64,000 nt of DNA from positions 372,001 to 436,000 of the forward strand of contig NZ_FOOA01000001.1 of the NCBI RefSeq assembly GCF_900113065.1, read 5' to 3'. This DNA comes from Aureimonas phyllosphaerae (GTDB taxonomy: Bacteria > Pseudomonadota > Alphaproteobacteria > Rhizobiales > Rhizobiaceae). Shown here piece by piece: positions 42,552 through 51,100 of the stretch (the stretch's first letter is position 1; each line of letters starts with the position of its first letter). The notes beneath the pieces were generated by a model. It did not search any database. It had not been told where the DNA came from and saw nothing but the letters and a program-made list of their open reading frames with translations. A program made the translations under genes and the position numbers.

Positions 42552-43589
42552 TCAGGCAGCTCCGGACGGCGGCAGGTCCGCAAGGGATGGCAGGTCGACG
42601 AAGGCCGTCGCCTCCGCGTCCCGCCGGGGCGGAAGCGCGGTTCGGACGGCGGATCGCAACTTGGCCGATCGTGCGCGAGGGTTGAGAGCGATCTCCCGCT
42701 CGTCGCCGGTCACGGCCTTGTTGCGAGCCTCGAATGTGACGTCCTTATGCTGAACATCCGGTAAATGGCGCGAACCTGACGCCGCCTCCGAGCGGTCGCG
42801 CAGGAAACGCTTCACGATGCGGTCTTCCAGCGAATGGAAGGTCACGACCACGAGCCGGCCGCCCGGCTTGAGAACATGCTCGGCGGCGACCAGCGCGCGC
42901 ACGAGCTCGCCGAGCTCGTCGTTCACGAAGATCCGCAGGGCCTGGAAGGTGCGGGTCGCCGGGTCGATGCGGTCCTTGTGCGAGCGTCCGATCACCTTGC
43001 CGACGAGACCCGCGAGATCGAGCGTGCGCTCGAACGGGCGCTCGGCGCGGCGTGCCTCGATGGCGCGTGCGATCCGGCCCGCCTGCCGCTCCTCGCCAAG
43101 GAAGTTCAGGATGCGCGCGAGATCGCCTACCTTGAAGCGATTGACGACGTCGGCGGCGCTCGGGCCAGCGCGGCTCATGCGCATGTCGAGCGGCCCGTCC
43201 TTCTGGAAGGAGAAGCCGCGCTCCGCGTCGTCGATCTGCATGGAGGACACGCCGATATCCAACACCACGCCGTCGAGCGGTGCCTCGCCGCGCTCGGCCG
43301 CGATCGCCCTGAGGTCGCCGAAGCGACCGGGGTGCAGGGACAGGCGGGAATAGCGCCCGAGAAGCGGCTTGGCGCCCGCGATCGCCGTGGGGTCCCGGTC
43401 GATGCCGAGAACGCTCGCGCCCCGGTCGAGGATCGCCGCGGAATAACCGCCAGCACCGAATGTGCCGTCGACGAACCGCTCGCCCGGCTTCGGGTCGAGC
43501 GCCTCGAGAACGGGGTCGAGAAGCACCGGAACGTGGCGGACCGGTCCGCCACCGGCCGGCACGAGGGCCGAGCCGTGGTCCGCCATCAT
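42552..43589 (-). CDS. rsmH: 16S rRNA (cytosine-1402-N4)-methyltransferase
   Basis: SAM-dependent rRNA methyltransferase of 345 residues (formerly MraW). [29 protein letters not shown] (SAM site), [20 protein letters not shown] and the C-terminal [17 protein letters not shown] are characteristic. It starts at ATG 43589, overlapping the mraZ stop as ATGA; ATG 43586 is next in frame. The long frame to 44366 is not coding upstream of 43589. Confidence 0.97.
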   Translation of the reverse strand: MMADHGSALVPAGGGPVRHVPVLLDPVLEALDPKPGERFVDGTFGAGGYSAAILDRGASVLGIDRDPTAIAGAKPLLGRYSRLSLHPGRFGDLRAIAAERGEAPLDGVVLDIGVSSMQIDDAERGFSFQKDGPLDMRMSRAGPSAADVVNRFKVGDLARILNFLGEERQAGRIARAIEARRAERPFERTLDLAGLVGKVIGRSHKDRIDPATRTFQALRIFVNDELGELVRALVAAEHVLKPGGRLVVVTFHSLEDRIVKRFLRDRSEAASGSRHLPDVQHKDVTFEARNKAVTGDEREIALNPRARSAKLRSAVRTALPPRRDAEATAFVDLPSLADLPPSGAA

Positions 43590-44047
43590 TCCGGTGTACT
43601 CTCGAACGCGCCTCGGCCCTGGCGGCGCGCGGTCAGCCGCGCCCTCGCTTCGGCCCGATAGGCTTCGAACTGGGAAGGCTCCCAGAGTTGGAAGAAGTGG
43701 TTGCGCCCGACGAAGGCGACGCGGTCCGTGATGCCCGTGTGCGAGCGGATGAAATCGGTGACCATGATCCTCCCCTCGCCATCGAACTTCAGGAACGCCC
43801 CGTCGCCATAGGCGAAGAGCGACATGTCGGCGTAGTCCTCGCCGAAGGGATCCTCGGCGGCCATGCGGGCTTCGTAGCGCTCCAGGAGATCGACGCCGCC
43901 GACGTCGATCGCCGGATGCCCGATCGCCTGGAGGGCATAGAGTTCCCGAACTCCACGCCCCGCGAGAACCTGGCGGAAGTGAGCCGGAACCGACACGCGA
44001 CCCTTGGCGTCGATGTTGTTGATCGCATTGGAAAGAAACCGCTCCAC
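43586..44047 (-). CDS. mraZ: Transcriptional regulator MraZ
   Basis: AbrB-like double-domain DNA-binding protein of 153 residues that autoregulates the dcw operon. The first repeat reads [20 protein letters not shown] and the second has [20 protein letters not shown] with [13 protein letters not shown]. The GTG at 44047 gives the canonical N-terminus; upstream codons in the frame are G-rich and unlike the family. It is the first gene of the cluster, about 180 bases downstream of a promoter that carries four TGGGN boxes, the known MraZ target. Confidence 0.95.
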   Translation of the reverse strand: MERFLSNAINNIDAKGRVSVPAHFRQVLAGRGVRELYALQAIGHPAIDVGGVDLLERYEARMAAEDPFGEDYADMSLFAYGDGAFLKFDGEGRIMVTDFIRSHTGITDRVAFVGRNHFFQLWEPSQFEAYRAEARARLTARRQGRGAFESTPE

Positions 44048-44228
44048 CAACTGCGAACCCCACACCCCGCCCGGCACCGACCCTTCCACCACACCCGCCC
44101 CGCCGAAACCGGCACAACGGGACCCATCCAAGCAACCTAGGGTTGCACGGTTGATCCGATCTCAATCGATCGAACGAGGTCCTGGTATGCTCGGAATCGG
44201 CCCTGAACGGGCCTTCGAATGTGAATTT

Positions 44229-44263
44229 TGGGATAACATGGGCGTACATGGGGGTCAATGGGA
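44229..44263 (+). promoter_or_regulatory. MraZ operator: four TGGGN boxes at 10-bp period
   Basis: TGGGA at 44229, TGGGC at 44239, TGGGG at 44249 and TGGGA at 44259, each separated by exactly five bases. MraZ of E. coli binds three TGGGN repeats with five-base spacers at the mra promoter. Here the boxes read on the plus strand, opposite to mraZ, and overlay the -35/-10 region, an arrangement suited to repression. Confidence 0.85.
44230..44258 (-). promoter_or_regulatory. Main dcw (mraZ) promoter
   Basis: Minus-strand -35 TTGACC (44258-44253), 17-base spacer, -10 TATCCC (44235-44230). It gives a leader of about 180 bases before mraZ, containing an inverted repeat GGCCC/GGGCC at 44199-44213 and a GANTC site (44194-44198). 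Upstream, 44264-44548 holds no gene that I can support; an inverted repeat GCTCGC/GCGAGC lies at 44308-44327. Confidence 0.65.
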
Positions 44264-44548
44264 TCAGACCGCCCAGCTCCGGCCAAAGACCCCCAGCGCG
44301 CCGGGGCGCTCGCATAAATAAGCGAGCAAAAACAAGTGTTTGAAAAATTGCGTACGCGCGCAACACAGCATGCCGCGTTGCAGCAAAGTCGCGCTCGAAA
44401 TGTTTGCAAAGGCGGCGCTTGCCGGGTCAGGGCACGACGCTAAAGACCGTCCGCGTGGGCCGCATACGGATGCGCGCTCGCCAGCATGCGGAGGCGTCGT
44501 CGGCATCCAGCGGTTGCGGTGGGGGCTCATCCCATGAGCCGGTGGTTG

Positions 44549-44946
44549 AGGAGCCAGCCGGCCTGTAAGCCGGGTTCTGTGCGACGGCAAAATGCCGTGC
44601 GGCGACCATTCCTCTGGGACGCCGCTCGCGCGGCGCCTCGTGCAACCTACCCGGACGACTGGCCCGGAGCGGGCCGGCGGTTGCCCGCCGCGTCGTCCCT
44701 ATTCGGTCTTGCTCCCGGTGGGGTTTACCATGCCGCGACCGTTGCCGGCCGCGCGGTGGGCTCTTACCCCACCCTTTCACCCTTACCCCGCGACCCGAAG
44801 GCAGCGAGGCGGTCTGCTCTCTGTGGCACTGTCCCTGGGGTCACCCCCGCCGGGCGTTACCCGGCACCGTTCCTCCTTGGAGCCCGGACTTTCCTCCCCC
44901 GCGGTCTTTCGACGATTGCGGCAGCGGTCGCCCGGCCGGCTGGCTG
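44549..44946 (-). ncRNA. rnpB: RNase P RNA, class A
   Basis: Catalytic RNA of RNase P, about 398 nt, processing tRNA 5' ends. On the minus strand the conserved 5' block GGAGGAAAGTCCGGGCTCC, the central AGGGTGAAAGGGTGGGGTAAGAGCCC region, GGTAAACCCC and the 3' block AGAACCCGGCTTACAGGCC are all present. Helix P1 is a perfect 12-bp pairing between 44934-44945 and 44552-44563. Exact ends are estimated from P1. It is downstream of the SLT gene and upstream of the mraZ promoter, all on the same strand. A weak hairpin (44524-44540) without a T-run follows. Confidence 0.95.
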
Positions 44947-44951
44947 CGGAC

Positions 44952-44980
44952 GGTGTCGCCCGGCGGCCGGGCGCTGTCAA
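44952..44980 (-). promoter_or_regulatory. Candidate rnpB promoter
   Basis: Minus-strand consensus -35 TTGACA (44980-44975), 17-base spacer and a weak -10 GACACC (44957-44952), placing the start at about 44945, exactly where helix P1 begins. It occupies the 61-bp gap after the SLT gene. Confidence 0.6.
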
Positions 44981-45007
44981 GCACCGACGGCCGTTCGCGG
45001 GGACCGA

Positions 45008-45550
45008 TCAGAGCGAGGCGAGGACCGTCTTGACCTTCTGGCAATAGCGCGCCGAGGTCGGGTTCATGCGCTTGGAATAGTGCCCGGCATTGTACTTGAG
45101 GATCGTGCCGCAAAGCGTGCCGCCGCCACGCCGTTCGGCGCCCGCCAGATACTTCATGCCGTACTTGATGTTGACCGCGGGATTGTAGAGGTCGCTTGAG
45201 TCCCCCTCGAAGCCCATGTCTCGCGCGGTCGCGGGCTTGATCTGCATGAGGCCGATCTCGCCGGCCCGGCCGGTCACCTCGACCTTATAGTTGCTCTCCA
45301 CCGAGACGATCGCATGGGCGAGCTCGACGGGGATATCGTTGGCCTTCGCCTCGCGGGCGATGATGTCGGCGAACGGGCGCCCGGCCAGGGTGTCGTTCGT
45401 GTCCTCGACCGGATCGGTCGGCTTCTGCTCGGAGATGGACGGTTCGGCGACGGGCGCCAGGGACGTGGATGAAGCGGTATCGGCTTGAGCGGCAGAAATC
45501 TGGGCAAGCAGAAGCGTCGCGGCGCAGGCCGCGGCAGGCAGTCGGTTCAT
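45008..45550 (-). CDS. Soluble-type lytic transglycosylase, SLT domain
   Basis: Exported protein of 180 residues: signal peptide MNRLPAAACAATLLLAQISAAQA, an unstructured Ser/Thr/Pro stretch, then a goose-lysozyme-like SLT domain from about residue 62. It shows the catalytic Glu in AIVSVESNY, EIGLMQIKPATARDMG, NIKYGMKYLAGAERRGG and LKYNAGH. It cleaves the glycan strand to anhydro-MurNAc. It lies immediately upstream of rnpB. The 189-bp gap after its start contains no gene. Confidence 0.9.
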   Translation of the reverse strand: MNRLPAAACAATLLLAQISAAQADTASSTSLAPVAEPSISEQKPTDPVEDTNDTLAGRPFADIIAREAKANDIPVELAHAIVSVESNYKVEVTGRAGEIGLMQIKPATARDMGFEGDSSDLYNPAVNIKYGMKYLAGAERRGGGTLCGTILKYNAGHYSKRMNPTSARYCQKVKTVLASL

Positions 45551-45739
45551 TTTGGTTCCGTGGATTGTCGGCGCGCGTCGAACGGACGAGCAGCCGGCCC
45601 CCTCAAAAGCCGCCCGGATACGCGGCGGCGATGACGAGAGAGGTTTTGCCGGAGCAATTCACCGCCAATGTGTCGCGGCGATCACGGAACATTACAAGCT
45701 GAAATAATTCGAGACGGCCGTAAGCCGGCCATACATTCT

Positions 45740-46495
45740 CTATAGGATGGACGGCAGGCTCGTCAGGAGGCGGTGAAGCGTCGTGATCGTCCCCATGTCG
45801 GCGACGCCGTCCACACGGCTCGGCCTGAAGTGCCGCTGGAAGGCTAATGTGTTGAAACGCGTTGCCTCGTCGAAGGTTCCGCTGATTTCCTGGAAATATC
45901 CATAAGCCGCGAGCAGCCCCTGATAGGCTTCGACGGGTTGCCCGCTGTCGCCCATCGCCAGGAAGCGGCCGCCGGTCGCTTTAGCGGGCTCGGTCCAGTG
46001 GCCAACCCCCGCCGCGAAAAGTTGATCCCACGGGAAGAGTTCGCCCGGATCCTCCTTGCGTGTGGGCGCAACGTCGGAGTGTGCGAGGACACTTTGTGGC
46101 GCGATCGACCAGCGCGCGACGCAATCGCGACACAATTCGATCACCGCCGCCACCTGCGCGAATGGGAAGGCACGGTAACCGTGTTCGTGGCCCGGATTGA
46201 CGATCTCGATCCCGATCGAGCGCGAGTTCACGTCATCTCGCCCGCGCCACCACGAAACACCGGCGTGCCAGGCGCGGCGCGCCTCCGGCACGAGCTGGAA
46301 GATCCGACCGTCCTCTTCCACGAGATAATGCGAGGAGACCTCCCCTTCCGCCCCCGACAGGCGGCGCAGCGCCGCCTCGCCGCTGACCATGCCGGTGTAG
46401 TGCAGGAGGAGGATCTCCGGCGTCGCGCCGTTGCGCCGGGCGTCGTGATGGGGCGAGGCGACGATCTGATCGACGAGCGTGCTGTCCGGCATCAT
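45740..46495 (-). CDS. N-acetylmuramoyl-L-alanine amidase, AmiD/AmpD-like
   Basis: Amidase_2 enzyme of 251 residues with a C-terminal peptidoglycan-binding-like region. Zinc ligands are seen in EILLLHYTGM (His), LAHSDVAPTRKEDPGELFPW (His and Asp), with SIGIEIVNPGHEHGY between them. The C-terminal ~70 residues (VEAYQGLLAAYGYF, FQRHFRPSRVDG) match the PG_binding fold of AmiD-type enzymes. No signal peptide is visible at the chosen start, ATG 46495, which overlaps the djlA stop (ATGA); a cytoplasmic recycling role is therefore more likely than an outer-membrane one. Confidence 0.88.
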   Translation of the reverse strand: MMPDSTLVDQIVASPHHDARRNGATPEILLLHYTGMVSGEAALRRLSGAEGEVSSHYLVEEDGRIFQLVPEARRAWHAGVSWWRGRDDVNSRSIGIEIVNPGHEHGYRAFPFAQVAAVIELCRDCVARWSIAPQSVLAHSDVAPTRKEDPGELFPWDQLFAAGVGHWTEPAKATGGRFLAMGDSGQPVEAYQGLLAAYGYFQEISGTFDEATRFNTLAFQRHFRPSRVDGVADMGTITTLHRLLTSLPSIL

Positions 46496-47208
46496 GTCAT
46501 CGCGACCCGGCCCACGAGCGACCACGCGGCGTTGATCGCCTTCATCCGCTCCGTGGCGATCGCCATAAACTCGTCCGGCACGCCGCGGGCGGCCAGCCGG
46601 TCGGGATGGTTCTCCTTCACGAGCTCGAGATAGCGCCGCCGGATCACCTCGGGCGGATCGGTCGGCCGCACGCCGAGGACGGCGAAGGCACCCTCCGGGC
46701 CGGACTGCACATGCCGCGCCTTCACGCGCTCGAATTCCGCCTCGGTCATGCCGAAGATCTCGGCGACCCGCGCGAGGAACTCCAGTTCCCGCTCGTGGAT
46801 CGTGTCGTCGGCGCCGGCGATGTGGAAGAGACCGTCGAGCACGTCGCCGAGCAGCGCACAGTTGCCCGGCCCCCCGTCGCACAGGACGCGCATCTTGGCG
46901 GCGTAGATCTCGAAGCCTGCCGTGTCCCGGCGCGCCAGATCGTAGAGCCGGAAGACGTTTCCGACCTCTTCAGGTGGAATCTTGAAGATCTCCTGGAAGG
47001 CCCGGATCTCCCGCTGAGTGACGACACCGTCGGCCTTCGCCATCTTCGCCGATAGAGCGATCATTGCGACCGAGAAGGCGACGCGCCGGCGCGTCTCGCG
47101 GTCGCCGGCATAGGCGGTGCGCACGCGCTCGACGATGGCTTCGATCGCCTCCGCACCGGTGGCGGCGAGGTCACGGAAAAGTTGTGCGAGCGTCGAGAAG
47201 ATGGACAT
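46492..47208 (-). CDS. djlA: DjlA-like J-domain protein with a TerB domain
   Basis: Protein of 238 residues. Residues ~40-165 form a TerB-like helical domain (IALSAKMAKADGVVTQREIRAF, HERELEFLARVAEIFGM). The C-terminal J domain (~172-235) has the HPD motif in VKENHPDRLAARGVP, so it can stimulate DnaK ATPase. There is no clear membrane helix at the N-terminus, unlike E. coli DjlA. Its stop overlaps the amidase gene (ATGA), and this pairing recurs in Hyphomicrobiales. Confidence 0.88.
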   Translation of the reverse strand: MSIFSTLAQLFRDLAATGAEAIEAIVERVRTAYAGDRETRRRVAFSVAMIALSAKMAKADGVVTQREIRAFQEIFKIPPEEVGNVFRLYDLARRDTAGFEIYAAKMRVLCDGGPGNCALLGDVLDGLFHIAGADDTIHERELEFLARVAEIFGMTEAEFERVKARHVQSGPEGAFAVLGVRPTDPPEVIRRRYLELVKENHPDRLAARGVPDEFMAIATERMKAINAAWSLVGRVAMT

Positions 47209-47313
47209 GGGAGCCGGGTCCTGCCGCCGGTTGGGCGAGTCCCCGCCGTTCTATCCGATCGCGGCGGGCGGCTCAAAGGTCTTGCCGCCACCCGCCGGGC
47301 GACCATGAGAAAA

Positions 47314-47342
47314 GGCCCGCGCTTCGTGGCGCGGGCCCTCCC
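47314..47342 (-). terminator. Terminator of the Thr-rich lipoprotein gene
   Basis: Nine-bp GC stem, arms 47314-47322 and 47329-47337, six-base loop; the minus strand continues TTTTCTC. It lies 28 bp after the lipoprotein stop. Confidence 0.8.
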
Positions 47343-47364
47343 GGTTGCGCGGGTTTGCCGCGAA

Positions 47365-47586
47365 TTACTGCGTGGTCGTGGTGCCCGTGGTGCCGGTTGC
47401 GGGCGTCGTCGCGGTGCCGGTCGCGGGCGTCATCGAGCTGCCCGTGGCAGGCGTCGTGTTCGTCGTGCCCGTGGCGGGCGTCGTCGTGGTGGTGGTCGCG
47501 GCCGGGGTGGTGGACGAGCTGTTGTCCGAGCACGCGCCCAGCGCAAGCATGGAAAGGGCGCCGATGGCGAGGGTCAGGGAACGCAT
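47365..47586 (-). CDS. Small Thr/Pro-rich repeat lipoprotein
   Basis: A protein of 73 residues. The signal peptide ends in the lipobox LALGAC. The mature part is almost entirely low-complexity: four copies of a TTPATG or MTPATG unit in runs of Thr, ending in TTTTQ. No globular domain is expected; it may be a surface-exposed, possibly O-modified spacer or structural lipoprotein. The start, the lipobox and the terminator just downstream support a real gene. It is divergent from the GH25 muramidase with about 200 bp between starts. I do not recognise a family. Confidence 0.7.
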   Translation of the reverse strand: MRSLTLAIGALSMLALGACSDNSSSTTPAATTTTTTPATGTTNTTPATGSSMTPATGTATTPATGTTGTTTTQ

Positions 47587-47784
47587 GGATCGTCTCCGTT
47601 GGTGAACACTGCCCCCACAACGACCGGGACCCGGATGGGTTCAATTTCATCAGTTCACGCCGCAAGACGTGATGTAACACCGCTTGCGATCACTCGATCC
47701 CGATGGTCGGTGACAGGCTGGCGCAAGGCTTCGACGGGAAGGTCCCGGCGGGCTCCGGCCGCTTCGACGCCAACGGGAAGACGC

Positions 47785-48579
47785 ATGCGCGCGATACAAC
47801 GCCTCCTGTCGCGGGCCGCCTTCGGCTCGCGCGTCCTCGTCGTCCTCGGCGCGGCGCTCGTCATTGCTGGATGCCGGAGCGCGTCGCTCGACCCCGTCGA
47901 TCTCGGCTTGACCGGCGTTTCCGGGACGCAGCCCCACCACTATCCCGTCCACGGCATCGACGTGTCGAAGTACCAAGGCAAGATCGCCTGGGACACGGTG
48001 CGCGCGGGCGGCGTCGCCTTCGCCTACATCAAGTCGACCGAGGGCGGCGACCGGGTGGACTCCGCCTTCCGCCGCAACTGGGACGCGGCGGGCGCGGCGG
48101 GCGTGCCGCGCGGCGCCTATCACTTCTTCTACTGGTGCCGGCCGGGTATCGAGCAGGCCCGCTGGTTCATCGAGAACGTGCCGCGCGATCCGGCCGCCCT
48201 CCCCCCGGTCCTCGACGTCGAATGGACGCCGGACTCGCCGACCTGCACGCGCCGTCCGCCGCGCGAGGAAATGGTCCGCGAGATGACCGCCTTCATGGAC
48301 GCGCTCGAGAAGCACTACGGCGTGCGCCCGATCATCTACGCGCCGATCGACATCCACCGCGACCGCCTGATCGGCACCTTCCCGAACCATCAGTTCTGGC
48401 TGCGCGGCGTGAAGGACCATCCGAGCGTCAACTATGCCGGCCGCGAGGACTGGCGGTTCTGGCAATGGACGGCGACCGGCACGGTGCCCGGCGTCTCCGG
48501 CGAGGTGGACCGCAACGCCTTCTCCGGCACCAAGGCCGACTGGGAGACCTGGCTGCGGGCGCATCGCCCGGCCGCCTGA
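47785..48579 (+). CDS. GH25 muramidase lipoprotein
   Basis: Lysozyme-like enzyme of 264 residues cleaving MurNAc-GlcNAc bonds. The N-terminus is a lipoprotein signal (VLVVLGAALVIAGC). The GH25 fold starts at VHGIDVSKYQGKIAWD and continues with FAYIKSTEGGDRVD, GAYHFFYWCRPG, PPVLDVEWTPDSPTC (catalytic Asp/Glu) and WQWTATGTVPGVSGEVDRNAF. The ATG at 47785 has GGGAAG four bases upstream; the long frame to 47182 is not coding before it. It is followed after 71 bp by a second murein hydrolase on the same strand. Confidence 0.92.
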   Translation: MRAIQRLLSRAAFGSRVLVVLGAALVIAGCRSASLDPVDLGLTGVSGTQPHHYPVHGIDVSKYQGKIAWDTVRAGGVAFAYIKSTEGGDRVDSAFRRNWDAAGAAGVPRGAYHFFYWCRPGIEQARWFIENVPRDPAALPPVLDVEWTPDSPTCTRRPPREEMVREMTAFMDALEKHYGVRPIIYAPIDIHRDRLIGTFPNHQFWLRGVKDHPSVNYAGREDWRFWQWTATGTVPGVSGEVDRNAFSGTKADWETWLRAHRPAA

Positions 48580-48650
48580 CTTCCTCAAACCGCCCCATTT
48601 GGCCCGTCAAAGGCGGCGAACCCGAACCGCTCAGGAGCAACCGAACCGCC

Positions 48651-49850
48651 ATGGCCCCTTCCTTCAAATCGCTGGCGCTCGCCTCGACCCTCCTCGTCGC
48701 GGGCGTTTCGGGTGCGGCCGCGCAGGGCGCGCAGTGCGGCGGCAACTGGAACCAGTTCATGGAGGGCGTCCGGGCGGAGGCGCTGGCCAAGGGCCTGTCG
48801 CCGGCCGGCGTAGACCGGGCGCTCGCCAATGTGCGCCAGGACGAGAAGGTGCTCTCGCGCGACCGCGGCCAGGCCGTGTTCCAGCAGGAATGGAGCCGCT
48901 TCCAGGGGCGCATGGTCAACAAGGACCGGCTGGCGCGCGGACAGGCGCAGCTGAAGAAATACGCCTCGACCTTCCGCGAGGTGGAGGCCGCGACCGGCGT
49001 GCCCGGTCCGGTGATCGCGAGCTTCTGGGGTCTCGAGACCGACTTCGGTGCCGTCCTCGGCGACTTCGACACCCTGTCGGCGCTCGCCACCCTCGCGCAC
49101 GACTGCCGACGGCCCGAGATCTTCCGCCCGCACCTGATCTCGGCGATCGAGCTCGTGGACAAGGGGTATCTCCGCCCCGACCAGATGCGCGGCGCCTGGG
49201 CGGGCGAACTCGGCCAGACGCAGATGCTGCCCGAGGACTACATCGCCTTCGGCACCGACCAGGACAGCAACGGCCAGATCAACCTCCTGACCGACGTGCC
49301 GGACGTCCTCATGACGACCGGCAAGTTCATCCAGTCGATGGGCTGGCAGCGCGGCCAGCCGTGGCTCGAGGCAATCCGCGTGCCGGCCGACTTCCCGTTC
49401 GACCGCGCCGCTCTCGTCAACAAGGAACCGCGCCGCGCATTCGCCGCGCTCGGCGTCACCAAGTCGGACGGCTCGCCGCTGGAGCGCGACGACGTGCCCG
49501 CCTCGATCATCCTGCCGCAGGGCAAGGGCGGGCCGGCCTTCCTCGCCTTCCCGAACTTCGACATCTACCTTCAGTGGAACAATTCGCTGACCTACTCGCT
49601 CACCGCCGCCTATTTCGGCACACGGCTGGCCGGCGAGCCCGTGGTCGACATGGGCAACCCGCAGCCCGGCCTCGACGGCGACCAGATGAAGGTACTGCAG
49701 AACAAGCTCGTCGCGCTCGGCTACGACGTCGGCAAGGTAGACGGCATCCTCGGCGCCAATACGCGCGCGGCGGTGGCAACCGAGCAGGGCAAGCGCGGCT
49801 TCGCGCCGGACGGGTGGCCGACCGCCCCGTTCCTCGCTGCCCTCAACTGA
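48651..49850 (+). CDS. MltB-type lytic murein transglycosylase
   Basis: Exported enzyme of 399 residues. After the signal peptide (SLALASTLLVAGVSGAAAQ) comes the SLT_2 domain with the catalytic Glu in ASFWGLETDFGAVLG, ALATLAHDCRRPEIF, GAWAGELGQTQMLPEDY and YFGTRLAGEP. The C-terminal ~60 residues are a PG_binding_1 domain (MKVLQNKLVALGYDVGKVDG). There is no lipobox, so it is periplasmic rather than outer-membrane anchored. An AGGAG lies 12 bases upstream of ATG 48651. Confidence 0.92.
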   Translation: MAPSFKSLALASTLLVAGVSGAAAQGAQCGGNWNQFMEGVRAEALAKGLSPAGVDRALANVRQDEKVLSRDRGQAVFQQEWSRFQGRMVNKDRLARGQAQLKKYASTFREVEAATGVPGPVIASFWGLETDFGAVLGDFDTLSALATLAHDCRRPEIFRPHLISAIELVDKGYLRPDQMRGAWAGELGQTQMLPEDYIAFGTDQDSNGQINLLTDVPDVLMTTGKFIQSMGWQRGQPWLEAIRVPADFPFDRAALVNKEPRRAFAALGVTKSDGSPLERDDVPASIILPQGKGGPAFLAFPNFDIYLQWNNSLTYSLTAAYFGTRLAGEPVVDMGNPQPGLDGDQMKVLQNKLVALGYDVGKVDGILGANTRAAVATEQGKRGFAPDGWPTAPFLAALN

Positions 49851-49859
49851 CCCTCGGAC

Positions 49860-49882
49860 GGGCGGGCCGCGTTGGCCCGCCC
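49860..49882. terminator. Shared convergent terminator
   Basis: Perfect nine-bp GC stem, arms 49860-49868 and 49874-49882, five-base loop, between the MltB-type stop and the convergent oxidoreductase stop. No long T-run, so efficiency is uncertain. Confidence 0.55.
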
Positions 49883-49890
49883 GCGCCGCA

Positions 49891-50868
49891 TCAAGGCTTC
49901 ACCAGCACCTTGCCGACCTTGCCGGGTGCGAGCGAGGCCTCGACCGCGCGGCCGATCTCGGCAAGCGGAACAATCTCCTCTGCCACGAGCTTCAATTCGC
50001 CCTTGGCGACGCGCGTCACCAGCTCGCCCATCAGACGCCTGCGATCGTCCGGCGACGCGGCGGGGCCAACCTTGGCGCCCCAGAACCCCTTCACCGTCAG
50101 CTGCTTGAAGATCACCGCGCCGGACGGGATCTGCATCGGCTCGCCGGTCATCGAGCCGAAGCAGACGAGCGTGCCGTTCTCGCCGATCACGTCGGCAAGG
50201 TCCGCCGCCGCCCGGCCGCCGACGGATTCGACGCCGGCCTTGATCGGCGCGCCGCCGGTCAGCTCGCGCACCCGATCCTTCCAGCCCTCGCCCGACGTTG
50301 ACACGGCGTTGCGGATGCCGGCGGCCTCCAGCTCCGTGACGCCCTCGTCGCGGCGCACGAGGCTGACGACGTGGATGCCGCGCGCCTCGGCGAGCTTCGC
50401 CAGCATCCGCCCGACGGCACCGTTGGCGGCGTTCTGGACGATCCAGTCGCCCGAATTGGCGCCGAGCGATTCCAGAAGCGTGATGGCGCTGAAGGGCATG
50501 GCGACCAGCTGCGCGGCCGCCTCGTCCGAAATCTCGTCCGGCACCGGCATGACGCCCGCCGCCTTGGCGATGAAGCTCTCGGCCCAGGTGCCGTGAACGC
50601 CAGCCGCGCTGACGCGTCGGCCGACCATCGCGGCATCGACGCCCTCGCCCACCGCCTCGATCGTGCCGACGGCCTCGGAGCCGCCGATCGCGGGCAACGG
50701 CGGCTTGTAGCCGTAGGTGCCGCGCACGGTCCAGAGATCGTGGTTGTGGATCGGCGAGAGAAGCGTGCGGACGCGCACCTCGCCGGGGCCGGGCTCGGGT
50801 GTCGGGCTGTCGCCCGGATGCAGGACGGCGGCGGGATCGCCGAAGGTGTCGTGAACAGCGCTTTTCAT
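49891..50868 (-). CDS. MDR-superfamily oxidoreductase, quinone reductase/enoyl reductase-like
   Basis: NAD(P)H-dependent enzyme of 325 residues. The GroES-like N-terminal domain has SPIHNHDLWTVRGTYGYKPP and AIGGSEAVGTIEAVGEGVD; the nucleotide-binding domain has WIVQNAANGAVGRMLAKLAEA. The cysteine-rich structural zinc loop of classical alcohol dehydrogenases is absent, so this is a zinc-free member close to MECR-type enoyl reductases and quinone oxidoreductases. The substrate is not predictable. It is not linked in an obvious operon; 232 bp with no gene lie upstream, before the siderophore ATPase gene. Confidence 0.85.
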   Translation of the reverse strand: MKSAVHDTFGDPAAVLHPGDSPTPEPGPGEVRVRTLLSPIHNHDLWTVRGTYGYKPPLPAIGGSEAVGTIEAVGEGVDAAMVGRRVSAAGVHGTWAESFIAKAAGVMPVPDEISDEAAAQLVAMPFSAITLLESLGANSGDWIVQNAANGAVGRMLAKLAEARGIHVVSLVRRDEGVTELEAAGIRNAVSTSGEGWKDRVRELTGGAPIKAGVESVGGRAAADLADVIGENGTLVCFGSMTGEPMQIPSGAVIFKQLTVKGFWGAKVGPAASPDDRRRLMGELVTRVAKGELKLVAEEIVPLAEIGRAVEASLAPGKVGKVLVKP

Positions 50869-51100
50869 GTCTCTGCTTCCATTCGCTTCCGATGGGCGAA
50901 GGCGACAGATGGATCGGCAGCGGGTGGCGCCAAGAGCGACATGGACGCGCGAAAGCGCCCGTCCCGCGTCATCTCGGTCGGGGTGCTGCGCTGTCTCGTC
51001 ATGTGCCGCCGGCTGGAAGCAGGCGACAGGCCGTCATCCATCCGACTGGGGACATCATCCATGGGAGTTCAAGGCTAGGTTAAGGTCAGCGCGCCCTCGG

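Noticed and set aside
44308-44327. Hairpin GCTCGC/GCGAGC as a terminator upstream of mraZ
   Set aside because: Only six-bp arms, an AT-rich eight-base loop, and no T-run on the correct side in either direction.
44524-44540. Seven-bp hairpin as the rnpB terminator
   Set aside because: No T-run follows on the minus strand, so I mention it only under rnpB.
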